Shown: positions 19,344 through 28,050, counted from the first letter of the stretch. The stretch: DNA of 64,000 nt from Trichococcus shcherbakoviae (GCF_963666195.1 NZ_OY762653.1:1426001-1490000); one strand, 5' to 3'. Numbers and translations: made by a program. The notes: generated by a model from the letters alone, not told the origin.

Positions 19344-21086
19344 CCTAGATTCCCAAAAAATTATAACGTGGTCGGGGGCACAACACCTAAGGTGTTATAT
19401 AATTGCGACTGCTTCTTCGTAATCTCACCCACTCGCACTGCACTGCCTGGATTTTCAAATGCCTCAATGACATCCAATTCGTCCAGTAATTCCTGCATCG
19501 TATAATTTTTATACAGCCCTTTTTCGGACATCTGCTTTTTGATGTACGATAAATAGATCAATGCAATAAACTGCACGAATAATTTTCCTTCAAGCGAACT
19601 TTCTGATGAAACGGCTGTGCGCCGTAAATTCAACCGCTCTTTAAGATTTCCAAAGGCTTTCTCAACGATGTCTTTGTTACGGTACAAATCTAAAGCGGCG
19701 ATGGGATCCTTGATTTCATTGCTGATGAGGGCAAAGAATCCGTAGTCTTTTTCTGCTTGGGTAATGGCTTTTTGTTTTGGGGTTACCTTTGTCCCGCGTT
19801 TTGGTGTTGAAGTGATTTCGAAGTATTTAGCGTACTGCTTTTCGTGTTCTGCTTTGCGGTTCCCGGAAACTAGTTCTGCTTCGAGCCGATCAAGAAGCGC
19901 ATTGAAACGGTTCTCGTGCTCCAGTGCTTTTTCACCGCTAAAATAAAGATGCAGGTACATCCGCCGTTTCCCTTCAATCACATCGCCTTTGTACGGGCGT
20001 TTCTGTGAATACTCCCAGTCTATCGTTGCAGTATGGCTGTAAAGTTGGTAGCTGGCATTGTAATTAGCGCGTGTGCGGATGTTATCTCGAACCTTGTTCA
20101 GTTCTTCCTGCACGTATTTCAGGGATACTTTTGTGGCCATCAAAAATTTCAAATGATTTTGGTACAAGGCATCGATATTTTCCTTGCTGTAAAACCCTCG
20201 GTCCATTACGAGTTTGACCTTGCTAAAACCAAGATTGCCTAGATCGGCAAGCAAGTGCTTCACTGTTTTGACATCGCTTATATTGCCTGCTAACTTGCGG
20301 TAGTAAAACGGTAAGCCAGATTCTTCACCAAACAACAAAGCAAGATTGATCTGCGCAAGCGGATCGTGGTCCTTGTTGATACCGTATTTGACTTGCTTAA
20401 GAGACTCTGAATAGGAGGAAACACTGGTAGTATCATAAGCCCAATATTCATTCTCCGTCCGTCGCTTAGCCTGCAGGCTGAAAAAACGATTTTTAGCTTC
20501 TTCCGTAACCGAGGCAAACAGATCGCTGCTTCTTTGCGAGGGAATACAGCTGCCGTAAGGATGGGAATGAGTGCGATCCCACTTTGGAAAACGAAGCATC
20601 GTATTGCGATCTTCCAAAATCAAGAAGTAGGCAATCGAGAGTATCTGCTTATAGCTTTCAGGAAAGCAAGCTTTTAGATCGGCTGTAACACCAAGCAGTT
20701 CTCCGATTTTGTCAAACAGATAGGTCGCTCCGTAGAAGCTTCGTTTCATGACGGTGGATGGTACCGGCCCTTGCTTTGCAGGTGCTAATGCCGGCGGCAT
20801 AGCCAATCGCTTAGAGGGAACCAGGTTCCCAGCTTCGTCCAGTTTTCCTATGCAGACACGCTTGCTGCGCGACTGTTTCTTTTCTTTATCCCAATAGTTG
20901 GTTGATTCGTAAACATAGGTAGTGCCGTTCTTTTTGTTGGTTACATATACTAAACTCATAAAATCACGCCTTTCCACGTTATAATTATAACGTGGAAAGT
21001 GCGGAAATTCAATAGGAATAGCCAGAAAATTCCTTTTATATCAATGTTTTTTGCATTCCTCGTTATAATTTACACGGGAATGAAGG
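19344..21086 (-). mobile_element. IS1634-type element nested in IS3 orfB
   Basis: Ends CCTAGATTCCC (19344-19354) and, reversed, CCTTCATTCCC (21076-21086), with further matching TTATAACG and GG inside. An ATACAG direct repeat flanks it (19338-19343 and 21087-21092), a 6-bp target duplication in the family's usual range. The palindrome around TTATAATTATAA at 20976-20996 lies before the transposase gene. Confidence 0.9.
19361..20959 (-). CDS. IS1634-family transposase
   Basis: About 532 residues from the ATG at 20959 (AAAGGCG upstream). The opening MSLVYVTNKKNGTTYVYEST and the DDE segments (EYWAYDTTSVSSYSE; KVKLVMDRGFYSKENID; late YRNKDIVEKAFGNLKERLNLRR with its Glu) are those of IS1634/IS4-related transposases. 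It looks intact. It is the best candidate for the source of the end fragment at 17392-17436. Confidence 0.9.
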   Translation of the reverse strand: MSLVYVTNKKNGTTYVYESTNYWDKEKKQSRSKRVCIGKLDEAGNLVPSKRLAMPPALAPAKQGPVPSTVMKRSFYGATYLFDKIGELLGVTADLKACFPESYKQILSIAYFLILEDRNTMLRFPKWDRTHSHPYGSCIPSQRSSDLFASVTEEAKNRFFSLQAKRRTENEYWAYDTTSVSSYSESLKQVKYGINKDHDPLAQINLALLFGEESGLPFYYRKLAGNISDVKTVKHLLADLGNLGFSKVKLVMDRGFYSKENIDALYQNHLKFLMATKVSLKYVQEELNKVRDNIRTRANYNASYQLYSHTATIDWEYSQKRPYKGDVIEGKRRMYLHLYFSGEKALEHENRFNALLDRLEAELVSGNRKAEHEKQYAKYFEITSTPKRGTKVTPKQKAITQAEKDYGFFALISNEIKDPIAALDLYRNKDIVEKAFGNLKERLNLRRTAVSSESSLEGKLFVQFIALIYLSYIKKQMSEKGLYKNYTMQELLDELDVIEAFENPGSAVRVGEITKKQSQLYNTLGVVPPTTL

Positions 21087-21424
21087 ATACAGTCAAGGCG
21101 CCTTTGTCGTCCATTCAGCTCTTTCATACGGACAGGGGCAGCGAGTTCGATAATCAACTGATTTCCAAACTATTAGATACTTTCAACATCGTCCGCTCCC
21201 TCAGCGCCAAAGGTTGCCCTTACGACAACGCTGTTGCCGAAGCGACCTTCAAATCAATCAAGACAGAATTCGTATACCAAGAAACATTCGAAACAATAGC
21301 AGAACTTCAGATTAAGTGGTTTGACTATGTGCATTGGTACAATCATATCCGTCTGCACAGCACATTGGACTACATGGCTCCTGTGGAGTACCGCCGCCAA
21401 TTGGCGGAAGTAAACTGCGAATAA
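21087..21424 (+). pseudogene. IS3 OrfB, 3' part
   Basis: Encodes the second half of the integrase core: FHTDRGSEFDN (second Asp), KGCPYDNAVAEATFKSIKTE (catalytic Glu) and WYNHIRLHSTLDYMAPVEY. It has no start of its own and is separated from its 5' half by the IS1634-type element. Confidence 0.9.
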
Positions 21425-21448
21425 AACAAGACGAGGCTGGCTTGCGTA

Positions 21449-21560
21449 CCATTGACATGGAGGGGCGGCAGGATAGGCTTTGGGGCTGGCCCATATTTCG
21501 ATTCTTGAAAATTTGGAGACAGGCCAGTTTATCCTACCGCCAGAGGCTCCGTGTCAATGG
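21449..21560 (+). repeat. Large imperfect hairpin after IS3 orfB
   Basis: 21449-21475 pairs with 21530-21560: outer arms CCATTGACA / TGTCAATGG and inner GGCGGCAGGATA / TATCCTACCGCC, with mismatched centres; GGCTGGCC and GGCCAG pair further inside. It lies between orfB and the IS end, where IS3 elements usually have little sequence. Confidence 0.6.
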
Positions 21561-21726
21561 CAGCCGTGTATACCTTCAAATCATTTTTGACACCTTATTA
21601 TTTTTGTCCGAAAAAGTGTTGACAGTCCAATGTACCTAATGCAACTAGAATGAGTTTATTAATCGGCCTTCAAGAAAAGTGTGCTTTAATTCTCAACGAT
21701 ACTATCTAACACTGATCCCTGCTTGT

Positions 21727-21780
21727 ACAGTGTCCAGAAAATGGTTCATTTCTGGACACTGTATTTGTTGTATTTTTTTT
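21727..21780 (+). terminator. Perfect 14-bp stem terminator
   Basis: ACAGTGTCCAGAAA / TTTCTGGACACTGT with an 8-nt loop and a T8 run ~17 nt later. Confidence 0.75.
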
Positions 21781-21944
21781 CTTTAAAAGAGCTGAAATGC
21801 GTGTCCATAAACCCGCAACAAATTCTATGTCCAATTAATCACCCTGGATAAAGTTATGGTACACTCAAAAAAAATTAGAAATCATTTACATGCTTCTTTT
21901 GAATTGGGCTTACTTGAATAAACACAATGCATATAACAAAGAAT

Positions 21945-21990
21945 GTCATAAATCCGTATGAGGGGAAAAGTTCCCGTACGGTTTTATGAG
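21945..21990 (+). other. Hairpin resembling group II intron domain V
   Basis: CATAAATCCGTA and TACGGTTTTATG pair around TGAGGGGAAAAGTTCCCG. The CCGTATG ... GAAA ... CGTACGG arrangement is like group II intron domain V, but the AGC triad position reads ATC and no reverse transcriptase gene is nearby. At best it is an intron remnant; it could be an unrelated hairpin. Confidence 0.3.
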
Positions 21991-22004
21991 GAGTGCTGAA
22001 AGTA

Positions 22005-22036
22005 AAAACAACGACCCTCAAAGGAGTCGTTGTTTG
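22005..22036 (-). terminator. Terminator for the membrane/secreted pair
   Basis: AAACAACGAC / GTCGTTGTTT stem; on the minus strand the 3' arm is followed by TTTTTAC. Confidence 0.7.
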
Positions 22037-22152
22037 AAATCAGTTCTCTACTCTACGATAATCTAAGGCTGTAACACATAGGCATATCAGTTTGCTATTC
22101 TGCACCCAACGTCTGTATGTATAAGTTTTTTAATTTAGTCTAAAAGGACTTC

Positions 22153-22557
22153 CTAACTATTTTCTTTATTCTGAATATACTTTGTAATGAGTAGATAATA
22201 ATAAAAAGCAAGACCAATCAGAAGGATTAGGATTAAAAAATAGCCATATTTCACTCCTGAAAAAAATACTAAACCTTGACTAACGGTAGGTGATAACAAA
22301 AGCGCTATCAGAAAAATTAGTTCCAGCTCTAATAAAATTAGGATTCTTATACTTTTAACCTTTAGTGAAAAAGCATAGGTAAAAATAATTAAGGACAGAA
22401 AGATTAGCATTAGAATATTATCGGATAAGAAACGCAGACCCGTTACAGGCTGAACGGCTAATGTTGCCGGATCTGGAACTAAAATCCAAGGCATAAACAG
22501 AGTCGTTAATAAAAATAAATAAATTACGGAAACTAAATTATTTTTAATAAAATTCAT
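22153..22557 (-). CDS. Polytopic membrane protein, unknown
   Basis: 134 residues with four hydrophobic segments and almost no soluble parts. It follows the secreted-protein gene by 40 bp on the same strand and is probably co-transcribed. The order secreted protein then small membrane protein is the same as at 16516-17324 and is compatible with a toxin/immunity pair, but no family is recognised. Confidence 0.6.
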   Translation of the reverse strand: MNFIKNNLVSVIYLFLLTTLFMPWILVPDPATLAVQPVTGLRFLSDNILMLIFLSLIIFTYAFSLKVKSIRILILLELELIFLIALLLSPTVSQGLVFFSGVKYGYFLILILLIGLAFYYYLLITKYIQNKENS

Positions 22558-22597
22558 TTTCTATCAGCCCCTTACCTCTAATTTATTTGCAAAGAAA

Positions 22598-23308
22598 TTA
22601 CTTAAGAACCATCCCGCCACTTTGGAAAAGGATATTTTGAACTGTCATCGTCCATTGAGAGGAGTTTCTTTTTAGTGACAAAGTATTATTAGCACCGCCC
22701 ATGGAATATAAGTTAGGATTTACATAATTTGTAAATCCAGGATAAATTGTCCAGTTAGAATTTGTTGGATAAGCGGTCGTTCTTTGAGTTATTCCGCCGC
22801 CAGTACAAGCTAGGATGACGCTCTGTGAAAGTACTTGTGTAATAGAGTCATAGACTGCGTAGCCCCCGGAAACTGAGGTAATCTTGTACTTGCCATAGCT
22901 ATCAACAGAATATACTACTGTTATATTTCCCTTCACACCTCCGGTAGAATCCCATCCGTATACATACTTAGATCCTCCAGTTGAAGCTTGAACGCTCTTA
23001 AATAGATAGTTATCAAGGAAGGCCAATTTATTAATGTCCTTCTCATTTTTTGGTTGAGCATCTTGAGTGTTAAAATCAATTATCTGCGTATACTCTGTAA
23101 CTCCTTGATCAGTTTCTTCAGATAAAATAGTTACATTTGCAGGAACAGTTACTTCTTCATCCTTATCAGATTTTAACTGGATTAAGTCTTCTGATTCAAA
23201 GGTTTGGACTGTATTTTTTTCTGATGCTGATGCTGTGTTAGATTCGAAAACAACAAAGGTTATGCTCATCAAAAATAGGGTTGCTATAATTGTAAGTGTC
23301 TTTTTCAT
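22598..23308 (-). CDS. Secreted protein, unknown
   Basis: 236 residues with a signal peptide (KKTLTIIATLFLMSITFVVF, cleavage near TASAS). The next ~85 residues are acidic and pro-region-like; the rest is Gly/Ser/Tyr-rich with one Cys (ILACTGGGITQRT) and a hydrophobic end (QNILFQSGGMVLK). The ATG is preceded by AAGAGGATAATCACC. No family is recognised. Signal peptide, acidic spacer and Gly-rich mature domain resemble the broken gene at 16516. Confidence 0.65.
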   Translation of the reverse strand: MKKTLTIIATLFLMSITFVVFESNTASASEKNTVQTFESEDLIQLKSDKDEEVTVPANVTILSEETDQGVTEYTQIIDFNTQDAQPKNEKDINKLAFLDNYLFKSVQASTGGSKYVYGWDSTGGVKGNITVVYSVDSYGKYKITSVSGGYAVYDSITQVLSQSVILACTGGGITQRTTAYPTNSNWTIYPGFTNYVNPNLYSMGGANNTLSLKRNSSQWTMTVQNILFQSGGMVLK

Positions 23309-23774
23309 GGTGATTATCCTCTTCTTATATTTATTTTTTGTTGGAAAATATAAAGAAACAGAAAACGACGTTTTGTATTCGAATACCCTTATATTATTAC
23401 ATAAAACATCACTACTTGATCAAAAATATGCTTATAATAATATCATGAAATTGAATAACTTAATAATTCATACCATACAAAAATAATCCATTGCTTTAAA
23501 TTTTACCGAAATAAATATTTTTTTATTCCAATTCAGATCCCAACAGATTACAAAATTCGAAGTGGTTAGATAAAAAGCCGCTATTCAACCAAATTCGGTC
23601 GTACGCGTCTCTTGGGTCCACAATTCATTTGATCACGTCCTACATCCTGTGTAAAATCATTTTGTAGTTCCTTATTGGATTAGTCCCATTTATTGCAGAT
23701 AAAATTCGATTATCGTACCATTCCATTTAAATCACTCCTCTTTGAATTGGGTAATTTTTAGTATAGCAAATTAT
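23309..23774. other. Gene-poor stretch with IS remnant
   Basis: The proximal part should hold the promoter of the secreted-protein gene. On the minus strand, about 23640-23725 encodes EWYDNRILSAINGTNPIRNYK-like residues reminiscent of an integrase C-terminus (Y..RI...L...P..Y), followed by stops. No intact gene is supported. Confidence 0.35.
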
Positions 23775-24353
23775 CTAATCACTCAGCTTATTACCTGATG
23801 TATTTATAATTTTTCTCTTATTACGCATCAAAGTGCTCTTACTGATTCCAGTCATTTTTTCTACTTCTTTGTAGGAATGGTCCTCCAATAGGTTCATAGC
23901 CAAATTGATTTGTTGCTGATTGAATTTTTTTGGTCGCCCTTCCCGGAAATCGGGTTTCTGTTTGGCCAGTTCTTTTCCCTCTTGCGTACGCTCCACAATC
24001 AGATCCCTCTCAAAATCTGCAAAAGCGCTGAAAATCGTGAAGATCAATCTTCCAGTGGACGTATTTTCGATAATTCCTAGATTCAGCACATTGATCCGCA
24101 CGCCCTTCTCGAATAAGAGCTTGATCGTGTTCAATGCATCTTGCGTGCTGCGAGCGAAGCGGTCCAGCTTCGTCACAACCAACGTATCCCCTGTTTCAAT
24201 TTCCTGAAGTAGTTTTTGAAATTCTGGACGATCACTTTTTGTTCCGGTAATTTTTTCGAAGTAAACCCGGTCGCAACGTTCCTCCTCGAGTTGACGCAGC
24301 TGTCCTTCCAGATCTTGTTGGCGGGTACTCACCCGTGCATAGCCATATTTCAT
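23775..24353 (-). CDS. Serine recombinase (Tn3-type resolvase/invertase)
   Basis: 192 residues. Catalytic Ser9 lies in [25 protein letters not shown] and [18 protein letters not shown] are typical. The C-terminal HTH is ...[22 protein letters not shown]. It would resolve cointegrates or invert DNA at the paired dyads just upstream. No Tn3-type transposase is in the window. A 45-bp fragment of a near-identical gene remains at 7272-7316. Confidence 0.95.
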   Translation of the reverse strand: MKYGYARVSTRQQDLEGQLRQLEEERCDRVYFEKITGTKSDRPEFQKLLQEIETGDTLVVTKLDRFARSTQDALNTIKLLFEKGVRINVLNLGIIENTSTGRLIFTIFSAFADFERDLIVERTQEGKELAKQKPDFREGRPKKFNQQQINLAMNLLEDHSYKEVEKMTGISKSTLMRNKRKIINTSGNKLSD

Positions 24354-24375
24354 CTTTTTTCGCCCTCACTTTTGA

Positions 24376-24471
24376 ACATAAGTTATGACACCTTTGTATC
24401 CCTTGATTTTACTAGAGCAAGGAAGCATAGTCAATACTCTTGAGTTTTGACTATGGCTATCTAACTTATGT
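24376..24471. promoter_or_regulatory. Candidate res site upstream of resolvase
   Basis: Two nested perfect dyads: ACATAAGTTA (24376-24385) with TAACTTATGT (24462-24471), and CATAGTCAA (24426-24434) with TTGACTATG (24447-24455). Placement before the recombinase start fits a multi-subsite res region that also represses the gene. Confidence 0.5.
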
Positions 24472-24481
24472 ACCTAGACAA

Positions 24482-24525
24482 AATAAAAAAACTGATTATG
24501 AGTCGCGTAATCAGTTTTATTATTT
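24482..24525 (-). terminator. Terminator beyond the truncated gene
   Basis: AAAACTGATTA / TAATCAGTTTT stem with a T-rich tail on the minus strand. It probably ended the gene now interrupted by the IS630 element. Confidence 0.75.
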
Positions 24526-24600
24526 GCATTGAATTTAATATCTTCTATTGATACGGTTATTTTTAATTTCATCTATGGGATTATTGGACTCTCTAAATAC

Positions 24601-25912
24601 TAGTGTAGTGTAGCGTTGATAAATAAGTAAGATATTGAGTTTGAATCTGTTAGAGTCGCCATCGTTGTGGAGTATAATAAAAATAAACGGCGGTGGATTA
24701 AAATGGGAAGAAACAAGAAGTACGTTATCTCATTGACAGATGATGAAGTACGCAGATTAAAAAGTGTTTTGCGTAAGAAAACGACTACTCGAACCCTAAA
24801 ATGCAGATGCCAGATTTTATTAGACCTCGATGAAGCACATGGGAAAACACTTACCCATCAACAATGTGCCAAATCTATCGGTGTTTGTATCGCGACTGTG
24901 CACAATGTAATCAAGTACTATATTGACGGCGGTGTTGAAAATGTTCTAACAGTCGGTAGAAGTGTCAATTCTGATAATGCCCGTAGGAAAATCGATGGAC
25001 GCGCGGAAGCAAAACTCATTGAAATGGCCTGCGGCCCAGCTCCAGAAGGTCGTTCCAGATGGACCCTTCGCCTTCTGGAAGAGAAAGCAAAAGTTGAACT
25101 TGAAATTCCCGTTGGCAAAGATGCCATCGGAAGAACCTTAAAAAAAACGAATTACGACCTCACAAAAAACAATATTGGTGCATCCCGTCAAAAGAAAACG
25201 CAGCATTCGTAGCGTGCATGGAAGATGTCCTCGACGTGTATGAGTTACCTTACGATCCTCAACACCCAGTCGTTTGTATGGACGAAAAACCCTATCAACT
25301 TTTGGGTGAATCAAGAGAACCTCTTCCTATGCGAAAAGGCAGTGACCAAAAAATTGATTCTGAATATGTGCGAGAAGGCACTTGTAGCATTTTTATCTTC
25401 ACTGAACCACTGGGTGGAGTCCGACACGTGAACGTACGTAAGCAACGAACGTCAGTAGATTGGGCCGAGGAGATTCAATACCTTGTAGATATTGGTTATC
25501 CCAATGTTGAAAAAATCACTTTAGTTCTGGATAATCTCAATACACATACACTCGCTTCACTCTACAGAGCATTCCCGCCCGAAGAGGCACGAAGGATAGC
25601 CCGCCGCTTAGAGATTCATTTCACGCCATTACATGGTAGTTGGTTGAATATTGCCGAAATAGAATTAAACGTTATGACCAGGCAATGTTTACATCGCAGA
25701 ATTGATGATTTTGAAAAACTCCGTTCGGAGTTGGCTGCATGGGAGCGGGAACGGAATACCCGATCATCAAAAATCCGTTGGCATTTTACAAATAATCAAG
25801 CGCGAGAAAAGATGGCTTCGTTGTATCCAAAAATTGAAAAATCAAATATTTGATACTAGTTGAGTATGTCGATGTCGATCTTTTCTTTAAATATCAACGC
25901 TACACTACACTA
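24601..25912 (+). mobile_element. IS630-family element
   Basis: Perfect inverted ends GTGTAGTGTAGCGTTGAT (from 24603 and, reversed, before 25911) flanked by TA on both sides, the standard IS630/Tc1 target. It carries one transposase gene in two frames. Confidence 0.95.
24703..25853 (+). CDS. IS630 transposase, needs -1 frameshift
   Basis: The first frame (24703-25212) has an HTH region and winged-helix segments; the second (to 25853) has the DDE core: VVCMDEKPYQLL, ITLVLDNLNTHT and HGSWLNIAEIELNV. At 25164-25170 the zero frame reads A-AAA-AAC, a classical -1 slippery heptamer; slipping there gives an uninterrupted product with KQYWCIPSKENAAFVACMED at the join. Either programmed frameshifting or a single-base lesion explains the two frames; the ideal heptamer favours the former. 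Confidence 0.9.
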
Positions 25913-26393
25913 GCTCGATCCCCTCTTCATCCTTTACCTTTAGGTCATTATTATTGCACCACTCAAATATTTTTTCGGCTACAGAAATACTTTTCGAATA
26001 TAGATGGTATATTTGCCCGTTTTTAAAATTGATTTTTACTTCTAATGTCACACTATCAGACGGTAAAATTCCCATTACTAGATCAAGTTTCTTTTGAGTA
26101 TTCACTTCTATCAGCTCGATTTCCTCAACTAGATGAGTTAATTTGAAACGTAAGCTGTTCTTCCAGTTTAGTGATTGCGGTTTAAATTCGAAAAAGTTGA
26201 TTTCTTTGTTTGAAAATTCACATAAATACGGAGAACCTACCGAATTCATTGTCTCTGGATAAAAATGTCCACCCATTTTGAATGTGACTTCAACACGTTG
26301 CTTTTGCAGTGTTTTGTCAAATTCTTCCCAAAACTCACCGTTTTCTCCTCTTCTTAAATTGGCACTTTTTTCAAGACTCTCTTTATTAAGCAT
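25905..26393 (-). CDS. Hypothetical protein truncated by IS630 insertion
   Basis: The start is the ATG at 26393 with TAGGAGGGTG upstream. The last codons before the stop (GTG TAG) come from the IS630 end. Joining the flanks across one TA copy extends the frame by ~22 codons (FRESNNPIDEIKNNRINRRY then stop), so the original protein was ~182 residues. It is soluble and mixed alpha/beta; no family is recognised. Confidence 0.6.
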   Translation of the reverse strand: MLNKESLEKSANLRRGENGEFWEEFDKTLQKQRVEVTFKMGGHFYPETMNSVGSPYLCEFSNKEINFFEFKPQSLNWKNSLRFKLTHLVEEIELIEVNTQKKLDLVMGILPSDSVTLEVKINFKNGQIYHLYSKSISVAEKIFEWCNNNDLKVKDEEGIELV

Positions 26394-26512
26394 AAATAAA
26401 CACCCTCCTAATAGTGACATAGTGAATGACACCAACAAATTTAAACGTTTTCTAAGACTATCTTAGTATATCGCTACCGTCTCCATATTAAAAATAATAC
26501 GGTGGGATTGAA

Positions 26513-26584
26513 TTGACAAATCCGTGTAAAGCAAACTTTACTTTTCGTTGTTTTTTAGTATACTAAACGTAAAGTAAGCTTTAC
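26513..26584 (+). promoter_or_regulatory. Promoter with two operator dyads for XRE cassette 1
   Basis: Two nearly identical 16-bp dyads, GTAAAGCAAACTTTAC (26526-26541) and GTAAAGTAAGCTTTAC (26569-26584), bracket a TATACT -10 element (26559-26564). This is the expected arrangement for autorepression by the XRE protein that follows. Confidence 0.75.
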
Positions 26585-26600
26585 AAAAAGGGAGAGTTAA

Positions 26601-26798
26601 ATGAAAAATAAATTGGAGGAACTCAGAAAAAATAAAGGACTGTCCCAAGAGCAATTGGCGGAAAAGGTGCTTGTATCAAGACAGACGATTATATCCCTTG
26701 AAAAAGGTCGTTATAATCCTTCACTCGATTTAGCTTTCAGATTGTCAAAATTTTTTAATGCACCCATTGAAGATATTTTTATTTATGAGGAGGAATAA
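26601..26798 (+). CDS. Small XRE-family regulator, cassette 1
   Basis: 65 residues, only a Cro/CI-type HTH: NKGLSQEQLAEKVLVSRQTIISLEKGRYNPSLDLAFRLSKFF, ending EDIFIYEEE. AAGGGAGAG precedes the ATG. It overlaps functionally with the membrane gene 2 bp downstream. It most likely represses its own operon through the two dyads upstream; the signal is unknown. Confidence 0.85.
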   Translation: MKNKLEELRKNKGLSQEQLAEKVLVSRQTIISLEKGRYNPSLDLAFRLSKFFNAPIEDIFIYEEE

Positions 26799-26800
26799 TT

Positions 26801-27217
26801 ATGGTTAAAGAAAAAAGGTTGGCATTTGTTTCATATATTATCAGCGCCGTGTTATTGATACTAGGAGGCTTTCATTATTACTTCGCAATACCGGAACATT
26901 TATCTTTTGCATTTCTCTCTGCGGGATTATCCGCATTTATTCATTCAATATGGCAAACGAAGAGAATACTATTTTTCAAGAAGGATCCAAAACAATATGA
27001 TCTTGAACAGATTGAGAGTAAAGATGAAAGGAACCAATTGATCTTGCAGGTTTCAAAAGCAAAGACTTTCGAAACGAGCAGCTATCTACTCATAGTGTTT
27101 ATGCTGGTTTTTGTTGTGTTAGATGAACCCTTGTTCGTATTAATATTATTCAGTTTTGGTTTTATATCATTGAGTGTGTTTTTATGGAATTTATCAAAGC
27201 AGCAGAAAAAAATTTAA
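26801..27217 (+). CDS. DUF2178-like membrane protein, cassette 1
   Basis: 138 residues, four hydrophobic segments in two pairs (~8-25, ~30-48; ~92-112, ~114-130). The central cytoplasmic stretch has ESKDERNQLILQVSKAKTFE, the DER-x-K/A signature seen in DUF2178/DUF3796-type proteins that are commonly encoded next to small XRE regulators. It begins 2 bp after the regulator stop. Function is not established; it may sense membrane state or be the effector. Confidence 0.6.
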   Translation: MVKEKRLAFVSYIISAVLLILGGFHYYFAIPEHLSFAFLSAGLSAFIHSIWQTKRILFFKKDPKQYDLEQIESKDERNQLILQVSKAKTFETSSYLLIVFMLVFVVLDEPLFVLILFSFGFISLSVFLWNLSKQQKKI

Positions 27218-27249
27218 CCTACTGTTTTGTAACGTAATCGATTTATTAT

Positions 27250-27294
27250 AAGGAATGGAGAGCGTCGTAGTGTGACGTCCTGCATTCCTTTTTC
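27250..27294 (+). terminator. Terminator after cassette 1
   Basis: AAGGAATG ... CATTCCTTTTT with an internal GCGTC/GACGT stem. A related hairpin (AAGGAATGGGGAACGTC...GCGTTC) lies after cassette 2 at ~28096-28130. Confidence 0.75.
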
Positions 27295-27470
27295 AGTTCC
27301 TGCATACGGCATTGTGCCCTTCCCTATTATTTAACTATCTCATTTTTAAGGACACATCACTGTGTAAATTAAGCTTATGTACAAGTTTAATATAATTACT
27401 TATATCATTTATCAAAGTTTACTTTACTTTTATCAATCTATACATTATGATTCTATCAGAGGTGATAGCA

Positions 27471-27710
27471 TTGAAAAAAGATTTTGGGGATTCGATCGGC
27501 AACACAGTTTATGAATATCGGGTACTTGCCAGAATGTCTCAGCAGGAATTAGCTGATAAAGTGGGGGTCTCTAAACAAACCGTTTTTGTCATGGAAAAAG
27601 GCAATTATGTCCCGACGCTATTATTAGCATTTCGAATTGCAGATTTTTTTGACGTATCTGTATCAGACATTTTTACTTACGAGAAAGGAACTGATAACAA
27701 TGGAAATTAA
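27471..27710 (+). CDS. Small XRE-family regulator, cassette 2
   Basis: I start at the TTG at 27471, which has GAGGTGATAG at proper spacing (ATG at 27447 has none). About 79 residues: HTH MSQQELADKVGVSKQTVFVMEKGNYVPTLLLAFRIADFF. It overlaps the next gene by 11 bp. Upstream AT-rich DNA (27400-27440) contains an AAAGTTTACTTTAC sequence resembling the cassette 1 operator half. Confidence 0.8.
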   Translation: MKKDFGDSIGNTVYEYRVLARMSQQELADKVGVSKQTVFVMEKGNYVPTLLLAFRIADFFDVSVSDIFTYEKGTDNNGN

Positions 27711-28050
27711 ATCAATCTCTGATATCCCTGGTGCATTCTTTTATCCTTTGAAAGAATGGGCGGAAGCTAGTTCAACTAATTGGAATATTTTTGTGGGAAT
27801 TCCAATGGTGTTACTGTTAGTTGCAGCGATTGCATATATAAGACTTATAAAAACAATCGGTGAACCAGACGAGCGAACCAATCAATATCATAAACATTGG
27901 GCCTATGTCGTTTTGATAACGATTTTGGTATGCGACATTATTTTCCCTAAAGAGTATTTAGTCATGCAATTCTTTGTTTATAAATATGCATTAGCCGTTC
28001 TGGCTGGAGACATCTATTTTTACATTCAACATAATAAAGATTTCAGTTGA
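27700..28050 (+). CDS. Small membrane protein, cassette 2
   Basis: 116 residues from the ATG at 27700, inside the end of the regulator gene, so the two are coupled. Hydrophobic segments at ~30-48, ~66-82 and ~88-108; between the first two lies KTIGEPDERTNQYHKHWAY, the same DER signature as in cassette 1. The overall sequence differs from cassette 1, so they are not recent duplicates. Confidence 0.6.
   Translation: MEIKSISDIPGAFFYPLKEWAEASSTNWNIFVGIPMVLLLVAAIAYIRLIKTIGEPDERTNQYHKHWAYVVLITILVCDIIFPKEYLVMQFFVYKYALAVLAGDIYFYIQHNKDFS

Larger units (their letters stand above)
18466..21629 (+). mobile_element. IS3-family element split by an IS1634-type insertion
   Basis: Imperfect ends TGGATAGGTTACACTT (18466-18481) and, reversed, TGGACTGTCAACACTT (21614-21629) match at 11 of 16 positions and share GGACAAA just inside. 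A 3-bp ATG target duplication flanks it (18463-18465, 21630-21632). orfA and both halves of orfB are present; a nested element occupies 19344-21086. Confidence 0.8.

Noticed and set aside
23235-23486. 83-codon + strand frame with a hydrophobic segment
   Set aside because: Its first third is antisense to the signal peptide of the secreted-protein gene, it has no good ribosome site, and the rest is AT-rich leader.
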